In this document: positions 50,901 to 63,902 of the stretch, piece after piece
Layout of the letters: every line of letters starts with the position of its first letter
Position numbering within the stretch: the stretch's first letter is position 1
Assembly: GCF_001039355.2 (NCBI RefSeq)
Contig: NW_019775804.1
Coordinates: 1-64,000, forward strand
Length of the DNA stretch: 64,000 bases
Source of the DNA: Lingula anatina
Lineage: Eukaryota > Brachiopoda > Lingulata > Lingulida > Lingulidae
Direction of reading: 5' to 3'
Translations under genes and position numbers: made by a program
The notes under the pieces: generated by a model
Told to the model about the DNA's origin: nothing
What the model saw: only the letters and a program-made list of their open reading frames with translations
Database searches by the model: none

Positions 50901-53900
50901 AGATATTTATTTCTTTAATTGAGGATATGATTCTTGAATAATATTGGTGTATAACCTGTGTATTAATTTTCATTTAAGAAACCTTGGGGACATAAGGTCA
51001 TCGTTTACAAAGTTGTTGTAAGCAAATAATTCTCTTTTTCATTTAGAAATTATTTTTTAAATGGAATGTGTCTCAGTAATTGAAAGGAAGAAATATTCTC
51101 CTTCAAAATATATCTGAATATTATATCAGTCTCGTATGTGTTTGATAAAGTTAAAGGGATAATAACTCTTCATATGAAATCTATATTTCACAATAAAAAC
51201 ATTGTAAACAACTCATAGAAATATAATATATTCTGTTTTACCAAAAAAAATGGCAGTTATAGCTATTATTTTGATATCTGAACTTGTCATTGGACCACGT
51301 GACCTCCATAGATGGCTATACTCTGTAATAATCTCTTAAGTGATTATTACAAAACAACAAACTTTTTGGAAAAAAAACAGGGATTAACTTTGAATGTAGA
51401 AATGGATTCATTAACCATTGGTAAGTATTGGAAAATTGTTGTTTACTCCAGGAAAATTCATTTTTTGGCCAAAACAAACAATTATTATCTCTTTAAACTG
51501 AAGATAAATCCTGAGACTGTTCCTACCCATTAGCCTTCACTTGGCCATCCTGATTAGAGAGTGCTCTGTTTGCACACACAGCTGAGCAGGGCGGAGCCTT
51601 GTCACTGCAGACCCTGCGGACAGCGTACACCCAGCCACCTCTGGCATTGAGGGCTGCGCATGACGCTTGTGCAAGGATGTCTCGGTAGTAGTAGAAATAG
51701 GGAATGTCAGCAGCTTGGAAAAGAACGCAGAAATATTTGTTTATGGTCAGAGAACCCAAGTTTGGAATATATCTCAAAGAAGATCTTAAATTTGGGCTTG
51801 TCTCAATTTAGTAATGCATATGAAGTTGAAATCACTTACTAATATCAGTGAGGTTTTTGACTTCCTGTTTCATGGTGGAGAACTCGGAGAGATAAGCCTG
51901 CATTGCGGTCTTCATCAGCTGGAGCTCCTGCCCTAGCTGAGTTATCTGACCAGAGAAGGTGGACTTCTCCTGGGTCAGGTGGTAGTTAGCATCTTGACAG
52001 GCCTCCACCTAAGAATCATGTACATGTTTATTAATATGACTGCATTTTAAAGTCTTTGTCTCTCACGCGATTATGGGCATTTGACTAATTGAGCAGATAG
52101 TTTACTTTTTCTAATAAAAAAACATTTTATTGTTATTTATGTATAATTTTAAAAATATTTAATTATTTTTCTAAAGGAAAGATAATACATTTAATGGGCA
52201 ATGTGTCCAAGAATATAAGTGTATTTTTTATTAACTCTAGTTTTCATTCTATAATTTGTCAGTATTTACAGAAAAAGTACAATTTGAATTATTACATTGA
52301 AGGACTTTGAAATTTATTTTTATTATATTCTGGATATGCCTCTAGATGAGTATTAACCCCTGAGCAGCAGTCAACTAAAATATCTTCACCCTGGTTTTGA
52401 CTGTTATTGTTAAAATTGGTTATTGATACAATTAATGCATACTTACATCTTTCTTTACCTGGTCCAGTTCTTCCTCCAGCTCTGTAGTTCTTGGTGTCTC
52501 TGTTGGCTTTCCATCGCCAGTGTTGTTACACACCGGGTTGCCCACATTAACATTGATCAGGAGCAAAAAGATTCCCAGGATCAACAGCTTCATAGTTCTC
52601 TTATGATGAGGATGTCCTTAATGCCAGCTTGTTTGCTGAAGTTTTGCCTTTATAGGATGTTATGACTTGGATCTAGAAGGATTTCCTCTCTGTTGTTGAG
52701 TGATGTCCATGTTTGATATCATGTTTATTTGCCTGTGATAAGATATTCCGTCTGGATTAGGAGTTAGTGATGACTTTAGAAAGATCTTACTATAAAATTG
52801 GTCAGTGTAACTTTATTGTAAGAGTATTAATGCAGTCTTTGCATCAAGTTCAAGATTGTCTGACTTAGAATATATTGGGATAAAGGAGGCTCAGGAAGTC
52901 CAACATTTGTCCCCTTGCTCCCCAGCACGCTCTTTGACCCCCCCTGCCCCCCTCCCACCCCAATAGGAAAACGCTGTGTGTGGATAATGCAAGGTCAGGG
53001 CTGTCTTCTTTTATCAAAGTAGTGTCACACGGTATAATTGACCACTCGTTCATATATCTTGGGTTGACTCTGTTTGAGTACTAGTCGTACCATCCCCATC
53101 ACCCAGCATGCCCTGTTTTATATGATATACACACATGCAGCCAATCCCAGGTGTTGAATACGATGATATCCAGTACCAGTAATGAAGATAACTCGTTCGT
53201 CTTGATCCCTTTCTATATTTGCGTAGTTTATACAAACTTTCAGCTTGGCAATGTTTCTGGTTACTTTTCCCACACTGATATGTGTTACTTGTACCAGGAA
53301 ACAGTTTATAGTTAATGTACTTTATCATTGGATGTTTATGTCCAATTTTCTTTCATCCTTTCAGTTCTTTGTTACTCAATATTTTAGTAGGTATAAGAGC
53401 ATGATTAGTAGTTGTTTGGTATTATTATTGATTTTTTTTTTTTTTTTTGAAAACTTTCCACTAGTTTTTACTCTTTTTAGCCTATGTCCTTGTTGCCACT
53501 ATTTTTTTTTTTTTTTTAGATCACAAAGAAAAGACTTAGATTTCATTTAGATAATGCACTGTTCTTGTCTCTTTTTTAGGCATATCCATTCTTGAACTAT
53601 GTCTCATAATAGCCATGAAACACCTGATGGAAATCTACGACGGTGAACCTTTCAACTTTGAAATGCTCTACAACGAATACAGAAAATATGCAGAGAGGCG
53701 CTCGTCCATGCAGATGTTTGACAGACAGGTTGTCATGAAGGCCTTTGAGCACTTGGTGGCTTTAGAACTTGTCCGCCCCCTGGATGGGGTAGGAAGTAAG
53801 ACGCAGAAGGAGTACAGGCTCATGTCTCTTCTGGTGGAGCCCGCGCAGTTGTCAGAGGCTCTACAGAGATACCCTGGATGTCCCACTGAAATAAAGCAGT

Positions 53901-53926
53901 GGGCACAAACAGCAGTGTTAGGTTGA
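47544..53926 (+). CDS. ORC4: ORC4, origin recognition complex subunit 4, 6 coding exons, 433 aa
   Basis: Exons 47544-47677, 48142-48232, 48668-48743, 49257-49801, 50187-50295, 53580-53926; phases agree (1302 nt), and the length is close to human ORC4 (436). It is an AAA+ protein: Walker A GPRGAGKS at 67-74, Walker B ILDEFD at 156-161, followed by [27 protein letters not shown] and the arginine-rich [12 protein letters not shown] sensor region. The C-terminal winged helix holds [23 protein letters not shown] and the final CPTEIKQWA. Known role: with ORC1-6 it binds replication origins in the nucleus and loads MCM helicase. The exon 2 donor (ATG|gttggt) is weak. Intron 5 is 3.3 kb and contains an oppositely oriented gene (50737-52593). 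A second start exon lies at 45838-45971. Confidence 0.95.
50737..52593 (-). CDS. Secreted coiled-coil, Cys-rich protein nested in ORC4 intron 5, 4 exons, 219 aa
   Basis: Exons 5' to 3': 52447-52593, 51840-52008, 51527-51713, 50737-50893. All are GT-AG and in frame (660 nt with stop). Residues 1-18 ([18 protein letters not shown]) are a clear signal peptide. Residues ~38-105 are a heptad-rich coiled coil ([12 protein letters not shown] ... [11 protein letters not shown]). N-glycosylation sequons are NNT (23-25) and NLT near 102. The C-terminal ~110 residues hold ten cysteines, including VRRVC, APPC, AVC, LECF and the end [12 protein letters not shown], so a disulfide-bonded domain after a coiled-coil oligomerisation stem is likely. 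I do not recognise a named family; the pattern resembles lineage-specific secreted proteins of molluscs. A TATA box lies 55-62 bases upstream of the ATG. Function is unknown; immune, mucus or matrix roles would be guesses. Confidence 0.85.
52648..52655 (-). promoter_or_regulatory. TATA box of the nested secreted-protein gene
   Basis: Minus-strand ctataaag, giving an expected start of transcription about 30 bases on (near 52622) and a 5' UTR of about 30 bases before the ATG at 52593. A TATA promoter suits a regulated, cell-type-specific gene, in contrast to the TATA-less host ORC4. Confidence 0.65.
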
Positions 53927-54290
53927 AATAGGATGGTTTTCAGGGTGCTGAGTGGGAAGAGATTACTGCAGAGAAACTCTGGATGTTCTTTACATATTCA
54001 GTCCTGAGTGTGGAATTGAAGGTGTGGAATTCAGGCTGGTTAAAGTGGATGATGTTGCTGCCAAAATTACCTGGATGGCTTACGAAAATAATCATCCCAA
54101 AATTTTTTTCATTGACCTCCTCGGGCCTGAAGGGAGTAAATATACTGACTTGAATAAATTATGCCTGTTTAATTAGAACCAAGTTCATTGATAATATTAC
54201 CTTTTCTGATATGCAACGTATTCATCAACATTTGTTCAATTTGTGGATATCTCCAAAAAGTTCTTCCAAAATAAATAAATGAATAAATAG
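53927..54290 (+). terminator. ORC4: ORC4 3' UTR with clustered polyadenylation signals
   Basis: Three AATAAA hexamers at 54270-54275, 54274-54279 and 54282-54287, about 350 bases after the stop codon. The 74-codon frame at 53952-54176 within the UTR is not considered coding. Confidence 0.7.
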
Positions 54291-55440
54291 ATTACTTTCT
54301 GATTTTGTTATAATTTTTCACAAAAAATGAGATGGGGGAAAAATTAATTCTTAGAAAAGGAAATTGAAAAATAAGTTTATGACATATATAGACACTTCAG
54401 TTGACACTATAGGAAAATTTGCAATTTTTTTTTTTTTTTTTTCAAATGAGTCAAGATGTAATTAAAAAGCCATGAGTTATTTTCCAAACTCTAAAGGTTT
54501 ATTGACGGCTATGATATGAACCAAAAGTGCCTTTCTATTTATTTGATCCCTCAGTCGACTCATATCAGTTTCTTTGAAATAAGGATGTTTGAATGTGATA
54601 GAGGAGATTTGGATTATCTGCTCTAACACATTTAATGTCAGTTTTCCATCACAATGTGCTAGCATACGTGATCACCATTACAACAATTTTTCAAAACTGT
54701 TTTGTTAAATTTATCAACAGGGTTGTTCCACTTTAAATAGTTTCAGTGCATGTTTTGTTATGTTCATTAATAACAAACAGCAGCTTTCTTTTGTAAAAAG
54801 AATAGAATCCATGCAAGTGAGTTTATTTTGATTGTGAAATTTGTGATCTCTTACTTTGACAAAATGTAGACTACGGCTAGGCAAATCTGGTTCATAATTT
54901 TTTATTTAGTTTGAAAAAAATTCAAATAAAAGGGATAATGATTGATTATATGATAGTATCGATTTTTACTTTGATACAGTGTGAAAAAATTAACACAAAT
55001 ATATACAACTTAAATTATACAAAGGTGTCTACTCGCACGCCGCCCCCCCCCCTCCGCCCCCAATCCTCACGGTCATTTTAACCTCCTGGCTTTGTCAATA
55101 AGTGCAAAATCACAGGTGATTTCCACGAAAAAAGAGGAATATTCATTACTGGAAATCTTGACATAACATTGTATTTATTTGTATCATTTCATTTTTTGCA
55201 GACATTCTTCTGTAAAGATCTGTAAATGAACCCCTGTAGAAGTCTAGGTATACATTGTTTATTGTCATGTAAGGTCTGCATTGATGGGTGCGTGATGCAT
55301 GCTCCTTTGCGTGCGTAAACAAAAAAAAACGATTTTCTTTTGCGTAATACAATGTTATGTGCGATTCCCGCATTTGATTATATTTCTTATCCGAAAAAGG
55401 GAATTATTTGGCCCCGGAAGGTGAATCCCTGAATGGAATT
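54291..55440. other. Intergenic region after ORC4
   Basis: AT-rich with short homopolymers and a C-rich patch near 55040-55061. A 62-codon minus-strand frame at 54477-54665 has an evenly mixed composition and might be a last exon or a relic, but no acceptor, homology or partner exon was found. Confidence 0.4.
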
Positions 55441-55455
55441 CTGGGAAAAAGTATA

Positions 55456-55463
55456 TGACGTCA
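55456..55463. promoter_or_regulatory. Perfect palindromic CRE, tgacgtca
   Basis: Full 8-base CREB/ATF consensus site, 183 bases before a strong splice donor at 55646. Together they suggest a promoter of a plus-strand gene continuing beyond the window. Confidence 0.5.
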
Positions 55464-55479
55464 CGCCAGGTTTAGTCTG

Positions 55480-55646
55480 CCATGTTTAGTGATTCATGTC
55501 AGCTGAGATCGTGAAAGCAATGAACTCAGTCATATAATTTCACTGAAAATTGAAGAAAGCACAATAGCTGAAGATCTCAGGCAATTAACTTGGTTATTTG
55601 CAAGCAATAGAGCGAGTTGTTAGCTTGAAGCACTGAGGAATTCCAG
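55480..55646 (+). other. Candidate non-coding first exon of a downstream plus-strand gene
   Basis: Less AT-rich stretch containing short ATG frames and ending AATTCCAG|gtaatt. Nothing coding follows to 64000, so the rest of the gene would be off the right edge. The upstream limit is unknown. Confidence 0.35.
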
Positions 55647-56868
55647 GTAATTTTGCACATTTTCCAGCCTCGATCGCCGGGGCAGTCATTTTCAATGAAT
55701 GGAAACCGAACCAAAGTCAGTGTCCTGAAGGAAGTCGTACATGGGCGTCCGAGATAACGCCAAGTTTGATTATATAGATGAATTACCATTGTTTACTGGA
55801 ATCATTAACGTAAAATATACTTGTTGTCTTCAAAGAATTTATTTCCTTTTTCATTCTGTACCGTAATGTTTTTGTGGTTGAGAAAATCATTGAGTTGGGA
55901 CTGTTCCGGCTACATTTTTCTTGAGGGTCGCAAAAACTCCTTATGGCAGTGTCTTCACACCACCAAGTGATCCACTGACAAGACGTTAACAGGACACCAT
56001 GAGCGACAATACTATTTTTTTATGCCTCAAAAGTCGCATAGTTTTGCATATGTAATCTTGATCATAATCCTTGGCTTTGTTTTAAGTTAACCCAAACAGC
56101 AGCAGCAATTTTCATGTTTCTCAATTGGAAATGAATTATATTGTATTGATATAGCAATCAGCCAAGCCAGGCCTCTTTAGTATGACTTGTTCAGCTTTAG
56201 ATTAATTGTACACATGCTATATTCTCATTTAGCCTTATTCCAGATAGAATACAGCCTTAGAAGGGAGTAGGGAGTGTGTTATTAATTGAATTTTAAACTA
56301 CACTGATAGAAATGTACTTCAGATTTTGAGGTAAAGACTTATCAATATTTTTTAAGGGTTATAGAGAGATTTTGTCATCAAGACAGCTTTATGTAAATTT
56401 CAGAAGTTGATCGATATGATAATGAGCATTGCACTGCATCTGTTTATTGGCGTGTAATACCAGGTGATTACAAAAAAAGCATGGAGACCATTAGCCTATT
56501 ATGGATAATTTGGATTCATTACATAACTGAGAACAGAATGCTAGAACATCAGACTCATAGATGAGCAATAATCTTCCATAGATGTTTTGAATTGACATCA
56601 CTATATTTCACATTTGGGTTGGCTTGGACAGCACGTGTTTAAAAGCTTTAGTTTATATTCCATTGTTACTTTACCATGGCAACAGTAGGTTATAAGCTTT
56701 TTTTAAGCTTTTATTTTCACCTTCTGAAATGTCGCTTTGATCTGTTGAATCATACTTAAACTGTCATTTCTGCCACTTTTCAAACATTCCAGCATGTACA
56801 TATTGTCAGGAAGAAGATGTCTGTCACTTCCACAGCACTGGTTTAATAGTTAACTGTTTAGTAATTTT

Positions 56869-56964
56869 TGTTATAAATGTATAGATGAAACGTGAGCTTT
56901 TCTTGAGATCGCTGGTCACATTGTGGCATTAATACTTACAGCAATACAATACCTATTTTCAGGT
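56869..56964. repeat. Segment repeated at the right end of the window, copy 1
   Basis: 96 bases from tgttataaatgtatag to ctattttcaggt, matching 63905-64000 with one difference. The match probably continues past the window edge. Confidence 0.9.
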
Positions 56965-59900
56965 CTAAAAGAAGTAATACAATCTCTACTTTCCAGGTAA
57001 AAGCTGAGCTGTTTTTAGCATAGCCTTAGGTGCTGCTGGTTGACGTTTCATCAGTGATGAGGCATGCCAGCATGTCACGCCACTGTTTGAAGTCATTGTG
57101 CATTACTGTGACATTGAAGACAAGTAGAAACTCTGTGCCAGATACTTGTCCAAGAACACTGTAACTTGTAAGAACACTGGAGAAGGCAATTTGAAAAAAA
57201 AAGTAGGCAGTGTTTAAAAGCCGTAGTTAAAAGAACCACAGAATACCAAAAAATTGATTATATATTTTAACACTGAAGACCTGCAGTCGCTAGTGGCATA
57301 GAAATAATTTAGAGCAATACGATCCCCACTTGTTGCCTTTAAGGACAGATGAAATGTTGGCATTATGGGTTTTTAGAAATCAGCTTCCGTGTTTGAAACA
57401 GAATTCCTGCAGGGGAAACGGTGTTATGTATCTGTATAATGGATGCACAAAGCCTGGAATTGAATGTGTCAGGGCCTGTTTTATGCATAGAATCATTATA
57501 TTGAAGTTAATGGCATTCTTAGTTTTTCCTTGATTATTATTGATTATTATTACCTTCCTAGATAATAAATAAAGTAAAAAGTAGTAGTTACCAGTGTTGG
57601 TAAAAAAAATAAATTTTTTTTGATACTCTAGTATCCTCACCAATTCTAAATAAAATGCACACAGCCAATGTACATGCAGGAACAAGGAAGATTCAGTGTC
57701 AGCAGTATAACATCTAACCAGGCAGTTATTATAAATTTCAGAGGTCCATCCGCCAGCAGCTTAGGGCTTGTACCCATTCTGCGTAGATCGATTCAACTGT
57801 GCGGTGTCTCTTGCTGAATGCAAAGGGGGGGGGGGGGGGGGCTTAAAAATGAAATTAAAAAAATATTTACAAAATTAATAAATTTCAATGATGTTTGTGG
57901 TTGAGATATTCTCCCCCATGCCTGACACTGCTGGAGGTTAGACAAAACTGTTACCAACACAGTGAACTCATCATCATCATCCTTGGCCCTTGGGTGGGTT
58001 GGGAGTAGCAGTAGCAAAATAAGATTCCATCATTATCACTAGAGCACTGAAATGAAGGTCAGTGAAAACTGTAGTATTGATGGATTCTTGATGTAATGTA
58101 ATGTACCACAGAGCGCATTATTTATTTACGTTGTAATTGTAGTTATGAAAACCAGTGTTGTTTCTCTCTCATTATTGAAATCTGATCATTATCAAGTTCT
58201 TATATATCAAATACCTAACGGGCAACAGATTATTATTATTATTATTATAATTATGTCCTGTTGTAAAATTGGGCAGATTTTTCCTTACTAGTCATGTACA
58301 AAAAACCATCAACTATTTTGTGGTATTAAGGAACAGAGCTGCCTTAAAGGAATGGTGCAGGATCACAAACTTAATGCTTTTTTGAGAATTGGCTATTTTG
58401 AGATTTTAGAAAACTAGATGAATGAACTTCAAATTTCATTCTGTAGCTGGGAGTAGGTGACCTGGGTCTTGGGGAATACCCATTTAGGAAGTGTATATAT
58501 AGAACTGCCTTTTGCATGATTCAGAGAAATACCTGTTAGCTGTCAGTCAGGTATGAGGAATGGCCTGAAAGACAGTATGAACCTCCATAATGTCTTGACT
58601 AAGACTTAGAACTGTTGTACCTGATATATTATAAGGAACACCACCATCGTTATCATCAGGTATGGCATAAGCCATAGTGTAAGTGCTTGTCAGGTTTTTT
58701 CTAATTAACTTTGTGATTTCCCCATTACAAGTGAAAATTCAATTTTATAATGGTTTAGCATGGTAGAAATAATTGTGTGTAATTAAGATAATCTGTACTA
58801 GTAGATGTATAAATTGATCAAGTTCAAGTGTAAAAAGATGTGATTGTCTTTGATGAGAACCACAGTTCAAACCCTTGTAAAATGCATAACATTAATGTCA
58901 TCAATGTTACTTCAATTGGTAGACTTCACATTCAGTCAATATTTTTTTTTTGGGGGGGGGGGGGATGTTTTGATTTGGACTCCAGTGTTTTAATGTTATT
59001 TAAAGGACTGTGCAATGCAGTTTTAAATTCCCTGTGGAAGCTATTTATTTTAAATATAAAAGTCACAGATTTGATCAATTCAGAAGTTGGTTAAACCCAG
59101 GAACTGCCAAGATTCACCTTTTTTCCTGACTATTCTGATTGAAAGCAGACTGCCAAAGTGCTAGATGAGATTATGAGAGATTACTGCTACATTGATTGCC
59201 ACTCTAAAGTAGCATTTGGTATGAGGAATTTTAGATGTTTGAAAAGTTGTAGCAAGAGATACAACGTTCCCATATATATGTATTTTTCTGAAAACTGTAC
59301 AAAATATTAAAAGGTTACATTGATTTGGATGGTAATTTAAGAATTATGTGAATGGAATTTGTTTAAAAATATTTTTAAGCCTTTATCCTTTGTACCATTT
59401 GCATCCTAAAGATTTCTACAAATACGAAGTTTCCCCCTTTTCAGCACTCCTTAAGGCTTATATATATGGCATTGGTGTTTTATGAATTTGTTATGTACAT
59501 GTTAAACTTTTTTTTTTAATATAACATTTTTTGGATAATATAAGAAAGACTTAGAGATATTTATTTGCAGTACCTTCAGTTTACTTTCTAAAATGTTTGA
59601 ATAAAGGCCTTACTTACAATATTTCTTTCACATGTAGTTAATTTAATAAGAGAAATGTTGATAAACTAAAAGCATTGAAGAAGAGAGGATAACAAGGTTT
59701 CTGAAACGCAGAAAAGACCCCACTCAATAATGTGAATGCTTCCATCTAGTGTGTTGCCATATCTCTAATAGATGGCAATAAAAACATTTTAAAGCTGCTT
59801 TTGCATTTAAACATAATGTAGTATTCTTCAAGTGGCATCTCCAGCTTTCCTTGCCATGGCAGCCTAAGAATCAAGCCATGTTAAATATGCCATTAGCTTA

Positions 59901-61012
59901 TCTCACTATTAGGTTAAGATTGATTTTTGGACTGGAATTGGGCAAATATGTCTAATTCAACATGTTGGATGTCTTTTTTGTTGTTATGTTGAGGCAAAGG
60001 CAATCATCATCTTGAAAGGATGTACAACTATAATTTTGTTTACACCAAGTGACTAATTTGTGGACCATATCCATGATTGAATTGCTAAATACTGAAATAT
60101 TTTATATTGGCTTCTGAAAGTAAGTTATCTACATAGCATATTGAGAGAAGTTTACATGATAATTAAGCCTGGTTAGTTAAAATATTGGGAATGGATGAAA
60201 AAGCAGTTACAATGCGCTGAGTTACTAGTATTTATATTGTTCCTTGAGATACAAAAAATAGTTACATAAGTATGAAAACTTATCTTGAACTGGCATATTT
60301 ATATAACAAAAAATTCCCTGCAGAAATGCTGAAATGCTTCTGGAAGAGAAATAGATGTATATGGTTATCATGTTCACCAAAAATATGGGAATTTAAAATG
60401 TCTGTTATGACACAATTCATTTATATTTTATATTTCTAAGAAAGCAGATGTTTAGGCTGAGGCATTAAATGCTACAAAATCAATTTACCCAGGGTAGTTT
60501 TGCTTACAGGTTTATGGTTGTATTTTCAAAGAGGTAGCAGTTTTAGAAACAAGTTGGGATAATATTTGTAAAAAAAAACTTTGATTTTTTTGTTTCAAAC
60601 TTCACTTGCATGTGTGCTATCACAAGTTTGTTATCCTAACAAATATTTAACTCATTGTTTGCCTTTGTAAGAATGCAAATCTTGTTGAATTACCAACTGC
60701 CGGCGTTCTCACCATTTCAGCGTTTTTGAAGACAGCAACATGTGTATCGATTGGCTGAGCTCAGGAGGATTTCCACTTGGCTGGACAGTTAGGCCTTCCT
60801 GAGCCTTTTCCTGGCCAGATCTCTAGGAAAGTGATGTCCAGTAGACTGTGAAATGTTATGTTGTGTGTGTATTTAGACGATAGAGTCTCAACAGATGTAT
60901 GGCAGCACATCCTTCTTCACCAAATACACTTGAAATGGGAGAGCGCTGCGACATCTTCCTGTTGCTTAAGAATCAATATTTGTTATTTGCATGCGTCTTT
61001 TCCTTCACTTTC

Positions 61013-61030
61013 TCTCTCTCTCTCTCTCTT

Positions 61031-61074
<44 letters not shown>
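61013..61074. repeat. (TC)n(CA)n compound microsatellite
   Basis: TC dinucleotides, a short ttg interruption, then about 42 bases of CA. Same architecture as 15971-16054. Confidence 0.95.
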
Positions 61075-61076
<2 letters not shown>

Positions 61077-62935
61077 TTGTCTTTATAAATAAGTGTAACT
61101 ATCTAAATGAACTTGACCTACAATATTTGAGGGTTGGCCTTGGTGGCTGAAAGAGGAATCTTCCACATTTTGGCTTGTTCCAAATTACTCCAACCACAGC
61201 TAATGATCCCTTAATGTATACTTTTTCCAACTAGTTTGGTTAAAACATCAGAGTTAAACCAGCCTGCGTTGAGATATTGATCTATTTCAAAGAAACACTC
61301 AGACTATGGTGGAAACATTTATTACAGAGAAGAGGAAGCCTTTATTAGTAACTGTTGTGTCTTTTGTTATCTTTGTTTGATTTCTAAGTACTACAAGTTC
61401 ACTTCATATTATTTATATTTCTTTTTACTGAAGCATACAGGGTTATGATGTATCATTAACATTTATACACATACAAATATTTTAATAAAGATAATGGAAG
61501 CAGTATTTCCTTGATAAATGGCTAAATCTCTAAATGGGGCTAATCTGTTGACAATTGAGGAGTTGAATTTAAGAAATGATAAAATGTAAATAGTCACAGT
61601 TTACCTATTTACATCAAAATGATACATTTGTGGTTATGTGAATCTGAAAAAAAAAGTGTCGTACTGATTAAATCTGTTTTTGAAAATAAGGGCTTGTATC
61701 TGAAGTCTTTAAAATATAAGGTTATGATATCTCTCATTTGAGAATTGAAACCCACTTTTGATTGGACCTGCGTAAAAAAGTACAAAAATCAATAATGTAT
61801 CACCTTTATATCCTCGCCACTTTTTGCAGCCCTCTACATTCTAATTCTGTTATTGAGTACTCTTTTCTTTTTCTTTTGCAGTAGCAGTAATAGCAGTAGT
61901 TCTGTCATGTTGACGTCCACTTTTTTCAAACATGAAAGCAATAACTATTATCAGTTCTTTTCCTCCTGGCAGTAACTATGATCCTAGAACTGTTTTGCTG
62001 CTCTCACCATCATATAGAGTAATCCCAGTGGCATTCTGTTTTTCAGTTTTCATATCTTTTGTATTTTTTATTTTTTTTTTAAATTTTTTTCCTGTACCAC
62101 TTCAGCACGAGAGATTGACAACTTAATTACCTGGCATTGAATTATTTATAAATAGAATCTCCTTAACAGAGCTCTTAACTCTACACAGCCAGTCAACCAG
62201 ATTAATATGATTGGTACATTAGGGTCTATAAGAGGGAGTAAGCCCCCTCCCTGTAGCCTATAGGGTACCTACATGTTGACACCTGTCAAATTGATGCAAT
62301 GAACAGAAGCTGTACTGCTTCATGAGAAAAAAGGCTATGACATAGTCCCTAGTAGCAGTGTCAAACACAGGGATGTTTTGACTCTCTCCCCAGGCCAGTA
62401 GCTAGCAATTTCAAAGGGGGGAGGGTACTTTTTCTGAAAAAGTGGACCAATTTTGATTACCATAAAATGTTCATGTACCTAGATCATATTTTACCCTGAG
62501 TGGACCTTTTCCCAGTAAGAAGGGCAGTTATTTCACACCCCCCCCCCCTCCCTTCCGGCTGTAAGCCTGCTCCCAGTTCCTACTTGCCAACAAGTTAAGA
62601 TGTGTTGTAGTAGCAGTGTTGTACTAGTATGTGTGGGTTGCTGTTTGGGTTACTGTGAACATTGACAAGCTTTGCGTAGGTTGGTTTCAGGAAGCTTTGT
62701 GGTCGTGCAGTGTAATGTTCTCATTCACTTGTCTCTTCCTGTGTGTGTGGAAATCTGATGGTCTAAATGGATCAGTTGCCATCACACTCTCCTAGTGCTG
62801 CATTAAACCAAACTAACAGCTTTGAAAGCTGGATTGATTGTGAACATGTGGGAAAATAGACATCAATGATTTGTTTTTCTCTACTAATGGATACACCTAT
62901 GTTTATATTACTTAATGATCAGAGTGATTTTTTTA

Positions 62936-62941
62936 TTATAA

Positions 62942-62992
<51 letters not shown>
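62936..62992. repeat. (TTA)n microsatellite
   Basis: About 17 TTA units after an attataatttta lead-in. Confidence 0.95.
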
Positions 62993-62995
<3 letters not shown>

Positions 62996-63902
62996 AATTG
63001 AACTTTATGCTTCTAATTTTACCTAAGTGGCAAGGTTTTGTCAGCTTATGACTACAAATTGTGAAAAAATGTCATTTGGATTTTTTAAATGCCTGTTTTG
63101 GGTTTGATTAAAAAATTGAACTTTTTTATGTTTTTCCAAAATTTCATTTTATTTAGTTTCTCATTATTATTTTCATTATTTTAATTATTGATGCCAAAGT
63201 TTCATGTTTAGAAGTGACAGCCATTGGGCCTAATGCATCTTCAATGTGACAGTGATAGACACATTACAACAGGTGGTGGAGTCTTGGTGCTAAATCGTTT
63301 TTTTAGGAAGATCTGGAATTCATGAACTTTGGTCACTGCTATCAATATTTTTCCAATTCCAGCACTCTTTAACCCACTTTTTTCATTAAGCAAAACATGC
63401 ACTTGCACTACCCACGATTCCCTGAGGTTTCATTAGCAGATGTGTGTGCGGAACAAGAACATGCTGCACACGACGGGGGATTGGGTTTGCATTACAGAGC
63501 ATGGTATAAATAAGCCAGATAGGGTCTGAGGTGTATTGATTAAAGATAGAAGAATATGTTAATTGACCGCCCACTTACTCCCACACACAAACCATTTTAC
63601 TTTGTTATGTCAATACATGATTGGCTGAATATGTTCTGTTGGCTTTCAGGACCTAGTATTGCCATAGAAAGGCCAAATGGGAGGCCTCTGCTGACTTGAT
63701 TCCTGCCAAGATGTTTTGTTGCATAAAGTGAAGTCTTGCTACCTTACTCCAAATCGATATCAACAGTTGCTGTCTCAAAACAGTGTACAACCTTCATGCT
63801 TCGTAGAATTAAAACCAGAATATTGTAGCCACAGTAGAAGAGGCTCAGTCATATCTGAAACATTCCCAATGTAGGCTATAACCCTTGCCTCTTTTTCAAA
63901 AT

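Noticed and set aside
53952-54176. 74-codon frame after the ORC4 stop
   Set aside because: Lies between the ORC4 stop codon and its polyadenylation signals with no splice site; treated as 3' UTR.
54477-54665. 62-codon minus-strand frame of protein-like composition
   Set aside because: Considered as a last exon of a minus-strand gene, but no acceptor, partner exon or family match was found.
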